Origin: Bog-473 sp963726135
GTDB taxonomy: Bacteria; Actinomycetota; Acidimicrobiia; Acidimicrobiales; RAAP-2
Assembly (NCBI GenBank): GCA_963726135.1
Contig: CAVSBE010000003.1
Span: forward strand, 62,001-126,000
Reading direction: 5' to 3'
Length of the DNA stretch: 64,000 nucleotides
The first letter of the stretch is position 1; each line of letters opens with the position of its first letter. A program made the translations under genes and the position numbers. A model generated the notes under the pieces. The model ran no database searches and was not told the origin of the DNA. It was given only the letters and a program-made list of their open reading frames with translations. Shown here piece by piece: positions 43,692-53,411 of the stretch.

Positions 43692-46600
43692 TCAGGTGAA
43701 GGTCAAGACCCGCGCCTGCCGTTCAGCCCGCTGCCACCACTCGGCGAACTCCCCGGTCGCGATCGGCGTGGCCCAGTAGAAGCCCTGTGCCGCGTCGACA
43801 GCCCAGTTCGGCCACCAGCGCCCGCCGCTGGGCATCGCTCACGCCTTCGACGACGACCCGCAACCCCAGGACACGGCTCATCTCGACGATGGCTTTCACG
43901 ATCGGCAGGGAGTCGTCAGCTGTGCCGAGTCGCTGCGTGAAGGAGCGGTCGACCTTCAGCGTGGTGACCGGCAGCGTGTGCAGGTAGGCCAGCGAGGAGT
44001 ACCCGGTCCCGAAGTCGTCGATCGCCACGCGCAACCCGAGCTCCTGGAAGCTCTCTAGCGACAGCCGGGTGGATGCGCTGTCGACCATGACCGCTGATTC
44101 CGTGATCTCGACTGACACGCGGCTCGGAGCAATGCCGTTGCGGTGGACCGCCTGGCGCACCATCTCGACGGTTTCGGCATCGTCGAGCTGCCGGGCCGAC
44201 AGATTGACCGCCAGCACCTCCAGCCGCGGCCCGTCCGCCTCGGCGTCCCAGGACGCCAACTGGGACATGGCTTGATCGAAGACCCAGCGCCCAATCGGAA
44301 TGATCAACCCCGTCTCCTCGGCCACGGGGATGAAGTCGAGCGGGGAGACGAGCCCTGAGTCGCGGATGGTGCCAGCGGATGACGGCTTCCGCACCGATGG
44401 GCCGCTCGTTCACCGGATCCACGCTCGGCTGGTAGAGCACCTCGAATTGGCCGAATGCCAGCGCCTGGCGGAGGTCGGTCTCCATGGTGAGCCGGAAGAC
44501 CGAGCGCCGGTGTAGGTCCTGGTCGAACAGCGCATAGGTATTCCGACCGTTCTTCTTCGCCTTGTACATCGCCGTGTCAGCGTCCCGTAGCACTGTCTCC
44601 GGGTCCGCCCCCAGCCCCGGAATGACGATCCCGATGCTGCCCGTCACGGTGAGGTCGAGGTTCCCGCTGCGGATCGGCCGTTCCAGCGCTGCGAGCAGCC
44701 GCCTGGCCGCTCCGATCGCGTCATCGACGGAATCGATGTCGCGCACGATGAAGACGAACTCGTCGCCGCTGAACCGCGCTGCCGTCTCGCCGCCGCGTAT
44801 GGCGCGCGCAAAGCGTCTGCCGACCTCCTTCAGGACCGCGTCCCCCGTCTCGTGCCCCAGGCTGTCGTTGACGATCTTGAACTGGTCGAGATCCAGGAAG
44901 AGCACCGCGATCTTCCTGCCGACGCGATGACCACTCAGCTCCAGCTTGAGCCTGTTCAGCACCGTGGCGCGGTTCGGCAGGCCGGTCAGGGTGTCGTGGA
45001 ACGCCAGATGGGTCAGTTCGAGCTGGGCGTCCACCTCCTCAGTGATGTCCTCGACCGTCGTGACATACCCTTCTTCCCCACCGAGGCCTTTCGGGGCCGC
45101 CGACATCCGGACGTGGCGGATCTCTCCATCGGGGCGCCGGATCCGGAAGGTGGTGACCACGCGCTGTCCGAGTGGTCGCGCCGCGTCGATGAGACGGAGG
45201 AGTTGGTCCCGGTCCTCCGGGTGGACCGCGTCCTGCCACCCTGCGCCCAGGAACTCTTCGACATCCCGACCGCAGATCTCTGCAATGCGTGGATTGGCGT
45301 AGTCCACGCCGCCTGCATGCGGGGTCTCGAGGATCCCGATCGGGGCGGCGTCGGCCAGGGTCCGGAAGCGGTCCTCGGCCGCGTGGAGCGAGGCGGCATT
45401 GCGGAGGCGCTCGATGCCGAACGCGAGCTCCGTGGCCAGTTCCTCCATCAGGGCGATCTCGGGCGAGTCGAATTCGTCGGACTCCGACGCGTACATCCCG
45501 ATGACCCCGATGACCTGGTCGGCCACCATCAGGGGGAGCGCACAGCAGGAGCGCAGGCTTTCGGCGTGGGCTGCTCCGCCGACGCGGGTGAAGTAGGGCG
45601 AACGGCGCAGGTCGTTGACCACCTGAATGCGCCGCTCCCGCACCGCCGCTCCCGAGGGGCCCTGGCCGCTCTCGTCGTCCGCCCAGCTCAGGGGGACCTC
45701 GGCGGCGTCTGCGGGCGCCCCGGCCACCGCGACCGGCCGGATCGTGCGCGCCTCGTCCTGCTCGACGTAACCGACCCAGGCCAATCGGTAGTTGCCCACC
45801 TCGACGATCATCTCGCACACGTTGTCGAGCAGCGTCGGCTCGTCGGCCGAATGCACGACGAGCTGAATGACCGCGCTGAGGGTACGTTGTGCCCGCTCGA
45901 GCCTCGCCTGGCCGGTGACGTCGCGGGCGTTGAAGACGATGCCGTTGATCGCCGGGTGGTCGAGGCAATTCGTCGCGGTCAGCTCGAGCGTGCGCCACTC
46001 GTTCTCGGAGGTGCGGAACCGGTACGCGGCGGAGGGGTAGATGCCGGGACTGGCGATGTCCCTCTGGAAGGCCGCCGCGGCGGCCTCCAAGTCGTCGGGA
46101 TGGATCAGCTGCAGCATGCTGTGACCTACGTTGTCGTCCGGGTCGAGGCCGAGCATCCGCGCGCCGGCCGGGTTGGCGTAGCGCAGGTTCGCATGCTCGT
46201 CGACGATCACGATCAGGTCGCTCGAGCTGGCCACCAGGGTGCGGAAGTTCTCCTCGCTCTCGCGCAGTGATCGTGTGGTCCTCTCGACCTCGCGGACCGC
46301 ACGCGCCCGCGCCAACGAGAGTCCGACCAGCAGCGCGATGAACAACCCGACCGCCAGCAGCCCCAGCACGAGGGACGCGACCGGGCCGGCCAGGCTCCCG
46401 GAGGGGAGGGCGAGACCAGGCCCGGCGCGGAAGCGGAGGTTCCACGCACTGAAGGCATCGATGTGCTCGGTGTCCCCCCAAGGCCCGGTTGAGGGGATGG
46501 AGCCGGGCCAACGCAGGATCGCCTGCTGGCCGCCGGTGCCGACCGAACCGCTGGACACCACGTACTGCACCCCTGGCTGGTGCGGAATGGACCGCAGCAG

Positions 46601-47263
46601 AAGGGGTCCGTCGACCACCGCCATCACCCACCCGGCGGACTGGCGGACCCGCTCTGCCATGGACCGGGGAAGGCCCGTGTAGACGGGCTGCACCAGAAGG
46701 ACGTCGGCGGCGAACGCCGGGTCGAGCACATGTCCGGGGAGGACCTGTTGCCCACCGGTCGCGGTGGCAGCAGCCAGCACCTTCGAGAGGGAGGGGACCG
46801 TGCACAGGTCATAGCCGTACAGCGGGATGGATACCTGCAGGTTCGTCCATGCGGCGTCGCTCACGAGGCAATACCGGGGGCGCTGTCCCGGCGGGTTGAC
46901 CGATGTGACGGCAACTCCGTTGGCTCGCATGGCACTCAGGAGACCGGGCACCTGGTCGTTGGTGACCGAACGCACGATCCCGGCGCCCTGCAGACCGGGA
47001 AAGCGCGTGGACCCGAAGCCCACCGACTGGAGATACGCGTCGTACTGGGCGTGGGTCACCACGCCCTGGTGGAAGAGCGCGGCGGACCCTGCCAACAGGT
47101 CTCCGTATCGCAGGAGGACGTTCGACAAGTTCGACGTCGTCTCGGCAACGTTGGCCCGGAATTGCGATTGCGTGTCGACCGTGTTGCGCTGGTGCCAGTA
47201 CCAGGCCCCGGCGCTCACCATGAGGGTGCCCACCAGTGCGGCCACGGTGACCGCCACCCACAC
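43692..47263 (-). CDS. CHASE-PAS-GAF-PAS-GGDEF-EAL membrane c-di-GMP protein, two frameshifts
   Basis: From GTG 47263, an N-terminal helix (VAVTVAALVGTLMVSAGAWY) and a second near residue 300 (SLVLGLLAVGLFIALLVGLS) bracket a CHASE-like extracytoplasmic domain (FPGLQGAGIVRSVTNDQVPG). Then come PAS (FRTLVASSSDLIVIVDEHAN), GAF (SCCALPLMVADQVIGVIGMY), PAS (FRTLADAAPIGILETPHAGG), GGDEF with SGDEF in place of GGDEF (ARFSGDEFVFIV), and EAL with EAV (GAEAVIRWHHP; DDFGTGYSSLAYL; LKVDRSF). Extra bases near 44355-44366 and 43797-43806 split the EAL domain; removing both gives 1189 residues ending WWQRAERQARVLTFT at TGA 43692. It senses an external signal and makes or degrades c-di-GMP. Confidence 0.85.
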
Positions 47264-47504
47264 GCTCCGGCCGCGCCGCGTGTCAGATCCCCATTTCGCC
47301 CCGGGGCTGCGTCGTCGCCCCGTTCAGTCGTCTCGGCGCGCTGAATCTGCCCCTTTGCCACCCTTATCAATTCGGCAGGAACTCGACGAGGAAACAGGGA
47401 CGAAATTCCCCTTTCCGTGCACAAGATCACGGCTCCCGCACCCGGAGCGGCACACAATTCCGTCGGGGTCCGCTCGAAGAGGGCGCAATATCAGTTCGTT
47501 TGCG

Positions 47505-48461
47505 TCACGTTCCCAGCGCCGCCCGCCACGGGCCGAGGTCGAGCGTGGGATACCGCTGCTGGGTCTGGTCGAGCAGCCGCTCGGTCCAGACCGGGTGCCC
47601 CGGCCGGGGCCAGCCGAAGAGCTCCAGCTCGCGCGGTGACGAGCCCTCGACGAAGACCGTCCACTCGATGCCGGTCGAACGGTTCTGCTGGGTGTCGTAG
47701 CCGACCCAGTCGATGCCGGCCTGCTTGAAGGCGATGGCGGCGACGATGCGGGCCCCGGAGCCAGATCCGAAGGGGGCACCCCGGTGGTAGCAGTCGGACC
47801 GGTAGGCGAGGTACGAACCCCTGATCCCCGGGGCGGGGCGCTCGGCCCTGTAGACGCCGGGGTCCATGTTGGGCATGACGACTCCATAGGGATTGTCCAC
47901 ATGGCCGGTGTCGCGCACCGAGACCAGGCGCGTCGGGTTGTCGTCCTCGGTGACGTCGGTGAGATAGAGGAACCCCTCGAGATTCCACCAGGGCGCCTCG
48001 CTCCCCGGTGGGAGCCAGGAATGGTTGCGGTCGATGTGCATGGGCTGCTCGTAATTGGTGACGCCCGCGTACTTGGCACTGGCCTGGGCCTGGTAGAGGC
48101 GGATGTCGGTGCTGCCGAGCGCCCGCTCGGCGAAGTCGACGATTGAGGGGTGGACGACCATCCGGTTGAGTGCGCCGGTGCCTGGGAACGGGAAGATCGC
48201 CCCCCACCGTTGTTGCGCCGGGCGGAACCCCGGGCCCTCGTCGGGCCAGACGAAGACCTCCTCGGGCTCCTTCGGCTGTCCCCTCCACCGTTCGGTGACG
48301 CCGTCCGGGTCGGCGTGAAGGTCCTCGGCGCTCGGGAAGATCGCCCCGAGGTCCTCGGCCAGGGCGTCGACCTCCTCGGCGCCGACCAGGCCGTCGAGGA
48401 GGACCCAACCTTCCTCGCCCCACGTCGCGACTTCGGCATCGGTCGCTCGTCGTGACGTCAC
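47505..48461 (-). CDS. Phytanoyl-CoA dioxygenase (PhyH)-family protein
   Basis: A 318-residue Fe(II)/2-oxoglutarate dioxygenase-type protein. It opens EVATWGEEGWVLLDGLVGAE, typical of PhyH. The iron facial triad is His-Asp in PMHIDRNHSW and a distal His in DCYHRGAPFGSG, with Arg in GARIVAAI for 2-oxoglutarate. All needed residues are present. Substrate unknown; bacterial PhyH proteins hydroxylate diverse small molecules. The GTG start lies within a perfect 12-bp palindrome, CGTGACGTCACG (48451-48462), which could serve as an operator or be chance. It is an isolated gene with 57 bp to the MarR gene downstream. Confidence 0.88.
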   Translation of the reverse strand: MTSRRATDAEVATWGEEGWVLLDGLVGAEEVDALAEDLGAIFPSAEDLHADPDGVTERWRGQPKEPEEVFVWPDEGPGFRPAQQRWGAIFPFPGTGALNRMVVHPSIVDFAERALGSTDIRLYQAQASAKYAGVTNYEQPMHIDRNHSWLPPGSEAPWWNLEGFLYLTDVTEDDNPTRLVSVRDTGHVDNPYGVVMPNMDPGVYRAERPAPGIRGSYLAYRSDCYHRGAPFGSGSGARIVAAIAFKQAGIDWVGYDTQQNRSTGIEWTVFVEGSSPRELELFGWPRPGHPVWTERLLDQTQQRYPTLDLGPWRAALGT

Positions 48462-48518
48462 GATCCCATCATTGCTCCCGGCACCCGTCGCCCGCCGTGT
48501 CCGTGGTCCCGACCGGCT

Positions 48519-48968
48519 CTACGCACCCTCCGCGGGCGACACCTGACCCTCCAGCGCCTTCACCAACAGCCGTCGGAACTCAGCCCGTTCTGGCACGCTG
48601 AGCCCACCCAGGATCTCGTCCTCGATACTCCCCTGCGCCAACTCCGCGTGCTCGAGCGCCTCGAGCCCGGCGTCGGTGATGTCGACGATGTGGCGCCGGC
48701 GGTCGGCGGGATCCCGACGCCGCTCCACGTACTCGAGGTCCTCCAAGTCGTTCAGCACCAGCACGCCGGTGTTGGAGTCCATGGACAGCTGTTCGGTCAT
48801 GAGCTGCTGTGACGCGCTCGGATGGTCCCGCAGATAGGCCAGCACGACCATGTTGCGGAGGTTCATGCCCACCAGGTCGACCGAGCTGCGCAGGAACACG
48901 GCCCGGGCCAGCCGGGTCAGCAGGACGATCGTGCCCGTTGCGGGCCGAGCAGCCGCTCGGGCGCTCAC
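48519..48968 (-). CDS. MarR-family transcriptional regulator
   Basis: A 149-residue winged-helix regulator from GTG 48968 with a GGGGAGG site 7 bases upstream. The recognition region is SASQQLMTEQLSMDSNTGVL with the wing VERRRDPADRRRHIVDITDA, the classic MarR DxRxxxxxLT-like segment. It is divergent from a DHA2-type MFS exporter gene 64 bp away, the usual arrangement for an efflux pump and its repressor. Two inverted repeats lie between them. Ligand unknown, presumably a lipophilic compound exported by the pump. Confidence 0.9.
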   Translation of the reverse strand: MSARAAARPATGTIVLLTRLARAVFLRSSVDLVGMNLRNMVVLAYLRDHPSASQQLMTEQLSMDSNTGVLVLNDLEDLEYVERRRDPADRRRHIVDITDAGLEALEHAELAQGSIEDEILGGLSVPERAEFRRLLVKALEGQVSPAEGA

Positions 48969-49004
48969 GAGCCCGCCTCCCCACCTGCCTGCACGGCCGC
49001 ATCG

Positions 49005-49041
49005 ATCATGCCCTTATGATAGTCCCGAAATCATGACTATC
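49005..49041. promoter_or_regulatory. MarR-type operator region with -10 element for the MFS gene
   Basis: GATAGTC (49018-49024) and GACTATC (49035-49041) form a perfect 7-bp inverted repeat with a 10-bp centre overlapping the MFS ATG. ATCAT (49005-49009) and ATGAT (49016-49020) form a second small repeat. TATGAT at 49015-49020 is a good -10 hexamer, putting transcription start only a few bases before ATG 49033. Binding here would block both the promoter and initiation. Confidence 0.55.
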
Positions 49042-50538
49042 CCCGCGATAGGGACCATTCCCGAGCTCACGCCCGCCGGCGACCGCCGGCGCTGGATCGC
49101 GCTCGTCGTCGTTTGCCTGGCCATGTTCATGAACGCCCTCGACGGCTCCATCGTCAACGTGGCGCTCCCCGACATCCAGCACAGCCTGCACTTCACCCAG
49201 TCCGGCCTGACCTGGGTGGTCGACGCCTATCTCATCTCCTTCGGCAGCTTCCTCCTGATGGCCGGCCGCCTCGGCGACCTCGTCGGGCGCAAGAAGGTCT
49301 TCCTGGCCGGAGTGGCGCTGTTCACCCTTGCCTCCATCGCCTGTGGATCGGCTGACAGCCAGGCCATGCTGGTGGGCGCGCGCTTCGTCCAGGGCATCGG
49401 CGGGGCGCTGTCGTCCTCGGTGATCGTCGCCATCATCGTGACCGAGTTCCCCAGCCCGGTCGAGCGGGCGAAGGCGATGAGCGCGTACGTGTTCGTCGCC
49501 GTGGGTGGCGGCTCCATCGGGCTCCTCGCCGGCGGGGTGCTGACGCAGGCACTGAGCTGGCACTGGATCTTCTTCGTGAATGTGCCTATCGGCATCGCCA
49601 CGCTGATCCTGGGCCGCATCTTGGTGGTGGAGAACGTCGGCCTGGGCATCAAACAGGGCGTCGACGTGGTCGGGTCGGTGCTGGTGACGATGTCCTTGAT
49701 GGTCGGCATCTACGGCATCGTGACTGCGTCGAGCGACGGCTGGGTCTCCGCGCACACGCTCGGCATCCTCGCCGTCGCCGTCCTTCTCTTCGTCGCATTC
49801 ATCGTCCTCGAGTCGAGACTGGCCAACCCGATCATGCCGCTGCGGATTCTCAAGTTGCGCACCTTGACCGGATCGAGCGCAATCCGGGGCCTGCTGGCCA
49901 CCGGCATGTTCTCGACCTTCTTCATCGGCGCGCTCTACCTCGAGCATGTGCTCGGGTACAGCCCCATCAAGACCGGTCTGGCCTTCATGCCGGCGACGGC
50001 GGGCATGGCGATCATGTCGGCCGGCCTCACGGCGCGTCTCGTCAACCGGTACGGCAAGAGGGTGATGTACCCGGCCATGCTCCTCGCAGCAGGCGGCTTG
50101 GTCCTGCTCGCTTCCGCGGGCCAGAACGCGGGCTACTTCCCGAAGATCTTCTTTGCCTTCCTGATGCTGGGCGTGGGTGCCGGCGCCTCGTTCATGCCGT
50201 TGCTGCAGATCGGGATGTCCGAAATCCCCAATGCCGATGCCGGTCTGGGCTCGGGCATTGTGAACGTGTCCCAGCAGATGGCGGCTGCTGTGGGCCTGGC
50301 CGTGCTGAGCACGATCGCCACCAATCGAACCAGATCCCTCGTCGCCAGTGGTCACGAGCTGGTCTACTCGCTGACACTGGGCTACCAGCTGGCGCTCTAC
50401 ATCGCTGCCGGCTGCGTCCTGGCGGGCCTGGCCCTGGCTCCATTCCTGTTGCGGACGAACGAGTCGCCCGAGGAGGAGCGGACGCACATCGCCGAGAACA
50501 TGCAGAGCCCGGAGACCTACGAGCACCTCGTCCTTTAG
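49033..50538 (+). CDS. MFS drug exporter, DHA2 (EmrB/QacA) family
   Basis: A 501-residue transporter with about fourteen membrane segments. ATG 49033 leads to a short cytoplasmic tail and the first helix WIALVVVCLAMFMNALDGSI, with VNVALPDIQHSL. The conserved motif between TM2 and TM3 is GRLGDLVGRKKVFLAGVALF, and motif C-like GGSIGLLAGGVLTQALSWHW with IFFVNVPIG follows. This is the DHA2 signature. It probably exports lipophilic toxicants by proton antiport under control of the divergent MarR gene. There is no ribosome-binding site, consistent with a near-leaderless mRNA. Confidence 0.92.
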   Translation: MTIPAIGTIPELTPAGDRRRWIALVVVCLAMFMNALDGSIVNVALPDIQHSLHFTQSGLTWVVDAYLISFGSFLLMAGRLGDLVGRKKVFLAGVALFTLASIACGSADSQAMLVGARFVQGIGGALSSSVIVAIIVTEFPSPVERAKAMSAYVFVAVGGGSIGLLAGGVLTQALSWHWIFFVNVPIGIATLILGRILVVENVGLGIKQGVDVVGSVLVTMSLMVGIYGIVTASSDGWVSAHTLGILAVAVLLFVAFIVLESRLANPIMPLRILKLRTLTGSSAIRGLLATGMFSTFFIGALYLEHVLGYSPIKTGLAFMPATAGMAIMSAGLTARLVNRYGKRVMYPAMLLAAGGLVLLASAGQNAGYFPKIFFAFLMLGVGAGASFMPLLQIGMSEIPNADAGLGSGIVNVSQQMAAAVGLAVLSTIATNRTRSLVASGHELVYSLTLGYQLALYIAAGCVLAGLALAPFLLRTNESPEEERTHIAENMQSPETYEHLVL

Positions 50539-50686
50539 CGCGGGACTCAGGAGCGGCCCCGTTGCCCTCCCTGAGAGCAGCTATCCCGACGAAGGACACT
50601 TCCTCGACGACTTGGCCGACGCCGTCTGACGAACTCCGTCCGGCCCGCGCACGGCGCTGCCCGATGTTGGCTCGCCGCGCTCACAC

Positions 50687-50923
50687 TCAGTCCTCGGGGA
50701 GGGCTGCGAACTCGCGCTTCGTCTTCCGGTACCACCCCATTCCGGATATGGGATTCCTCCACCGGCCCTTCATCGCCTTCAAGGCGTTCTCGTGCGCTTC
50801 ATCACCCCCGGCAACCACTTCCTTCAGGTGTCCATCCTGCAGTTTGATGACCTCATCAGCGGTTGCGCCGTGGAGCGGCAGATCGCAAGGCCCGCCCAGT
50901 TGCCGACATGTCATTGTCTTCAC
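50687..50923 (-). CDS. Small DUF1059-like protein
   Basis: A 78-residue protein. GTG 50923 is preferred because an AAAGGA site lies about 10 bases upstream; a GTG at 50932 sits on that site. The protein reads KTMTCRQLGGPCDLPLHGAT, ADEVIKLQDGHLKEVVAGGD, then MKGRWRNPISGMGWYRKTKR. The N-terminal TCRQLGG-CD pattern recalls DUF1059 proteins, although the C-terminal WRNPISGMGWY is its own conserved block. Function unknown. The 148 bp between it and the MFS stop hold no gene. Confidence 0.65.
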   Translation of the reverse strand: MKTMTCRQLGGPCDLPLHGATADEVIKLQDGHLKEVVAGGDEAHENALKAMKGRWRNPISGMGWYRKTKREFAALPED

Positions 50924-50994
50924 AAGTCTCACTTCCTTTCTTGGATTCTCACTTCATTCTTCCGAGGAGAACCGCTCTCGCGGATTGATCTTCT

Positions 50995-51966
50995 TCATGA
51001 GTCCTTGGTTGTTCTTGGGTCGCTCTTGCCTCGCGACGCCACCTTATTGAGAGCCACGACATCGAGTTGAGCGATGCGATCAGGATCTGCCGTCACCGAG
51101 ATCGCAGTGATCCTGTCGTCGACGACAGCGAACTCGATGACACTCCGGATGTGGCCCCCGGGTGCCCACGCCAGCGCCGCCAGGCCGTTCGCAAGGACGA
51201 GACGCGTGCCCCGAGCACCACCGCTCAGAGCCGACGCGACTTCTTGCGCTCCCCGCGTCTGAGGCCGCGATCCCATACGCAGGGCGGCCTGGTCGGGTTC
51301 GAGCACGACATCGGGATGAAGAAGCCGCACCAAGCCCTCAAAGTCCCCCTCCCGCGCGGCCCGAAGAAAGGCCTCGACGAGAGCCCGATGTTGCACGAGG
51401 TCGACACTCCCGAAATCCGGTGTGCCTTGTACCCGACGGCGGGCCCGGCTGGCCAGTTGCCGGGTGGCCTGTGGCGAACGCCCGACAACTTCGCCGATCG
51501 CGTCGAAGGGCACAGCGAACACGTCATGAAGGACGAACGCAACGCGCTCGTCGGGAGCCAAGGAATCGAGCACCACCAACAGCGCAGCACCCACCGACTC
51601 CGCCAAGATCGCCGTCTCCGCCGGATCGTCTTCTGCCGCTGAGCCCTCGATGTCGGGAAGGTGCTCTCCCACGGCATCCTCCGGCCGCGCGCCGCGAGAC
51701 CTCAGGCGGTCGAGGCACACCCTGCTTGTCACCGTGGTGAGCCACCCGGACAGGTTCTCGACGGCGTCTCGATCGGCACGCATGACTTTGAGCCACGCCT
51801 CCTGGACGGCCTCCTCGGCCTCAGCCCTGGACCCGAGCATCCGATAGGCCATGCCCTCCAGCCGCGAGCGGTTGGCCTGGAACTGCCCGGCAACCCACTC
51901 AATCTCCTCCATCGCCTCTCCCGGGCTCGCGGACCCACCTCTGGCGGCTTGTCCATCGGGTCCCAT
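50995..51966 (-). CDS. ECF41-type RNA polymerase sigma factor with SnoaL-like C-terminal domain
   Basis: About 323 residues. Region 2 is RSRLEGMAYRMLGSRAEAEE with AVQEAWLKV, and WLTTVTSRVCLDRLRSRGAR is typical of the SigJ/ECF41 group. Region 4 is LAPDERVAFVLHDVFAVPFD then IGEVVGRSPQATRQLASRAR. The C-terminal 130 residues (ALVEAFLRAAREGDFEGLVR) are a SnoaL-like domain, known in ECF41 factors to modulate activity in place of an anti-sigma factor. Its ATG overlaps the stop of a VOC protein gene (TGATG), so the two are coupled. ECF41 factors normally control the neighbouring gene; no promoter signature could be confirmed. Confidence 0.88.
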   Translation of the reverse strand: MGPDGQAARGGSASPGEAMEEIEWVAGQFQANRSRLEGMAYRMLGSRAEAEEAVQEAWLKVMRADRDAVENLSGWLTTVTSRVCLDRLRSRGARPEDAVGEHLPDIEGSAAEDDPAETAILAESVGAALLVVLDSLAPDERVAFVLHDVFAVPFDAIGEVVGRSPQATRQLASRARRRVQGTPDFGSVDLVQHRALVEAFLRAAREGDFEGLVRLLHPDVVLEPDQAALRMGSRPQTRGAQEVASALSGGARGTRLVLANGLAALAWAPGGHIRSVIEFAVVDDRITAISVTADPDRIAQLDVVALNKVASRGKSDPRTTKDS

Positions 51967-52310
51967 CACGGTGTGTGCATGATTCCGACCATGTTGCCGT
52001 CGGCGTCCTTGACATACGCGATCAACTTGCCCTGTCCCACGTCCTCGGGTTCGTGGACGCCCTCCGCTCCGGCCTCGATGAGCAGGTCGTACGTCGCCCT
52101 GATGTCGGCAACCTCGGTGAAGGGGACAGGCCCGGTCATGCCCCGACTGTGGCCGGTGGGGTCGAGCCCGATCTCGCTGCCGTCGCTTCGGAAGCCGACG
52201 TAGTAGGGCGTATCCACATAGGGTTCGGTTCCCAGCACGATCCCGAGCAGTGATTTGGTCTGCTCGATTCTCCGAACTGGGTAGATCAGGGTTCGGATCC
52301 CTCCGCTCAT
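51966..52310 (-). CDS. VOC-superfamily (glyoxalase-like) protein
   Basis: A 114-residue single-domain VOC protein from ATG 52310, with AAGGAG 6 bases upstream. It has the paired beta-alpha-beta-beta-beta pattern: IRTLIYPVRRIEQTKSLLGI, PYYVGFRSDGSEIGLDPTGH, then IRATYDLLIEAGAEGVHEPE and LIAYVKDADGNMVGIMHTP. Metal ligands typical of glyoxalase I are only partly evident, so it may be a dioxygenase-like or binding protein. It is translationally coupled to the ECF41 sigma factor gene that follows, the arrangement of ECF41 partner genes. Confidence 0.85.
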   Translation of the reverse strand: MSGGIRTLIYPVRRIEQTKSLLGIVLGTEPYVDTPYYVGFRSDGSEIGLDPTGHSRGMTGPVPFTEVADIRATYDLLIEAGAEGVHEPEDVGQGKLIAYVKDADGNMVGIMHTP

Positions 52311-52407
52311 TGGGCGCTCCTTCTGACGAACCGGATGTTTTCCGGTTACAGATATGACGGTTGCGCCACCACCGATGTGACGAGCATCGAAACGGGGTGC
52401 TCTTTGG

Positions 52408-52455
52408 CCTGACCTGCTGCTCAATCCTGACCTGCTGCTCAACCCTGACCTGCAG
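52408..52455 (+). repeat. Short tandem repeat (about 18 bp, 2.6 copies)
   Basis: CCTGACCTGCTGCTCAAT (52408-52425) is followed by CCTGACCTGCTGCTCAAC (52426-52443) and a partial third copy, CCTGACCTGCA. It lies in the 272-bp non-coding spacer between the VOC gene and the PPOX gene, which otherwise shows no gene. The repeat unit has no recognised function. Confidence 0.8.
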
Positions 52456-52582
52456 CGAACCGAGACTTCTTCACACGAGACAACGGCGAGGAGCTGGACG
52501 TTCCCAGCGATTTCTCGGGCGGCCGCGCCGGTGGCGGCGTAGGCACCCTCCTATCGGTGAGCACGCGCCGTGGGGACGGCCG

Positions 52583-53008
52583 TCAGCCAGAGGGATTGGA
52601 CGAGATGAGGTCCGCTCGCACGAACACGGCGCAACGGCGTTCGTCGGCCATGACACGATCGAACTCGGTCCAGTCCTCGTGGCTCCCCCCTGCTGCCCGG
52701 AAGACGTCACGAATCGTCTGTGGCACATCGAGACCGAATTCGCTCCCATCAGTGGGACCGACGAGACGGACGGGTCCGGACACCGCAACCCATTGGAAAC
52801 CCGACTTGAAGACGAGTGTGGCCCTCTTGTTCTTGCGCAACAGCCTGAGCTTCAACGAGTCCCCCGCTGCGACCAGCGCAACGCCGGGGGCTCCGTCGAC
52901 GGGGTCGTTGATGACCCCGGCACTCACCACGGAGGCGTGAACGGATCCGTCGGATCGCGTGGTCGCACAGACGGCCAGATTGTGGTCGGCTGCGGACACG
53001 CTCCGCAC
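52583..53008 (-). CDS. Pyridoxamine-phosphate-oxidase-like (PPOX/FDOR) protein
   Basis: A 141-residue split-barrel protein from GTG 53008. The pattern NLAVCATTRSDGSVHASVVS, then KLRLLRKNKRATLVFKSGFQ and WVAVSGPVRLVGP matches the PPOX-type F420/FMN-binding family of Actinobacteria. The ending WTEFDRVMADERRCAVFVRA is also typical (RVMADERR). It is probably a small flavin- or F420-dependent reductase. Isolated, with non-coding sequence on both sides. Confidence 0.85.
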   Translation of the reverse strand: MRSVSAADHNLAVCATTRSDGSVHASVVSAGVINDPVDGAPGVALVAAGDSLKLRLLRKNKRATLVFKSGFQWVAVSGPVRLVGPTDGSEFGLDVPQTIRDVFRAAGGSHEDWTEFDRVMADERRCAVFVRADLISSNPSG

Positions 53009-53411
53009 GAAATTCTAGGTCAGCTGTCACGTTGCACCCCCGGTGCCGCACGTCGTCGCAACCTCAAGTCTGCTCGCTGTCATGCCGCCCCATCAACCTG
53101 GGGTCGCCAAAGTTCATTTCGTGATCATTGAATCGCCTTGCTGCGTGGGTCTCTTGCGGAGCTCCTCGGCGGAGCGACATCCGAGCGATGCCAGGACCTC
53201 GGTAGAGCGGATCCCCTCCGTCCGGCGCGGAGAGCGCCACCGGGCCGGCGATGTCGCTCCGGTCGTCCCGCTTCGCCACGATCAAGGCACCGTCGTGCCA
53301 GCCGTGGCCGCAATGGGGTTGATGCGAGGATGTCGATTGACGAGGGCTCTCATGGATAGTAAGCCCAGTGAGGCCGTGGACGAGTCGCAGCGACGCGGTC
53401 GGAGGTGCTCC
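53009..53411. other. Non-coding spacer upstream of the secreted repeat protein
   Basis: This 403-bp stretch between divergent genes holds no frame with protein-like character. It includes AT-richer patches (TTCATTTCGTGATCATTGAATC near 53115) suitable for promoters and ends in the GGAGG site of the following gene. No repeats or RNA genes are seen. Confidence 0.5.

Noticed and set aside
50539..50686. Short protein-like tail VALPESSYPDEGHFLDDLADAV after the MFS gene
   Set aside because: It has no start codon and is too short to judge; probably chance.
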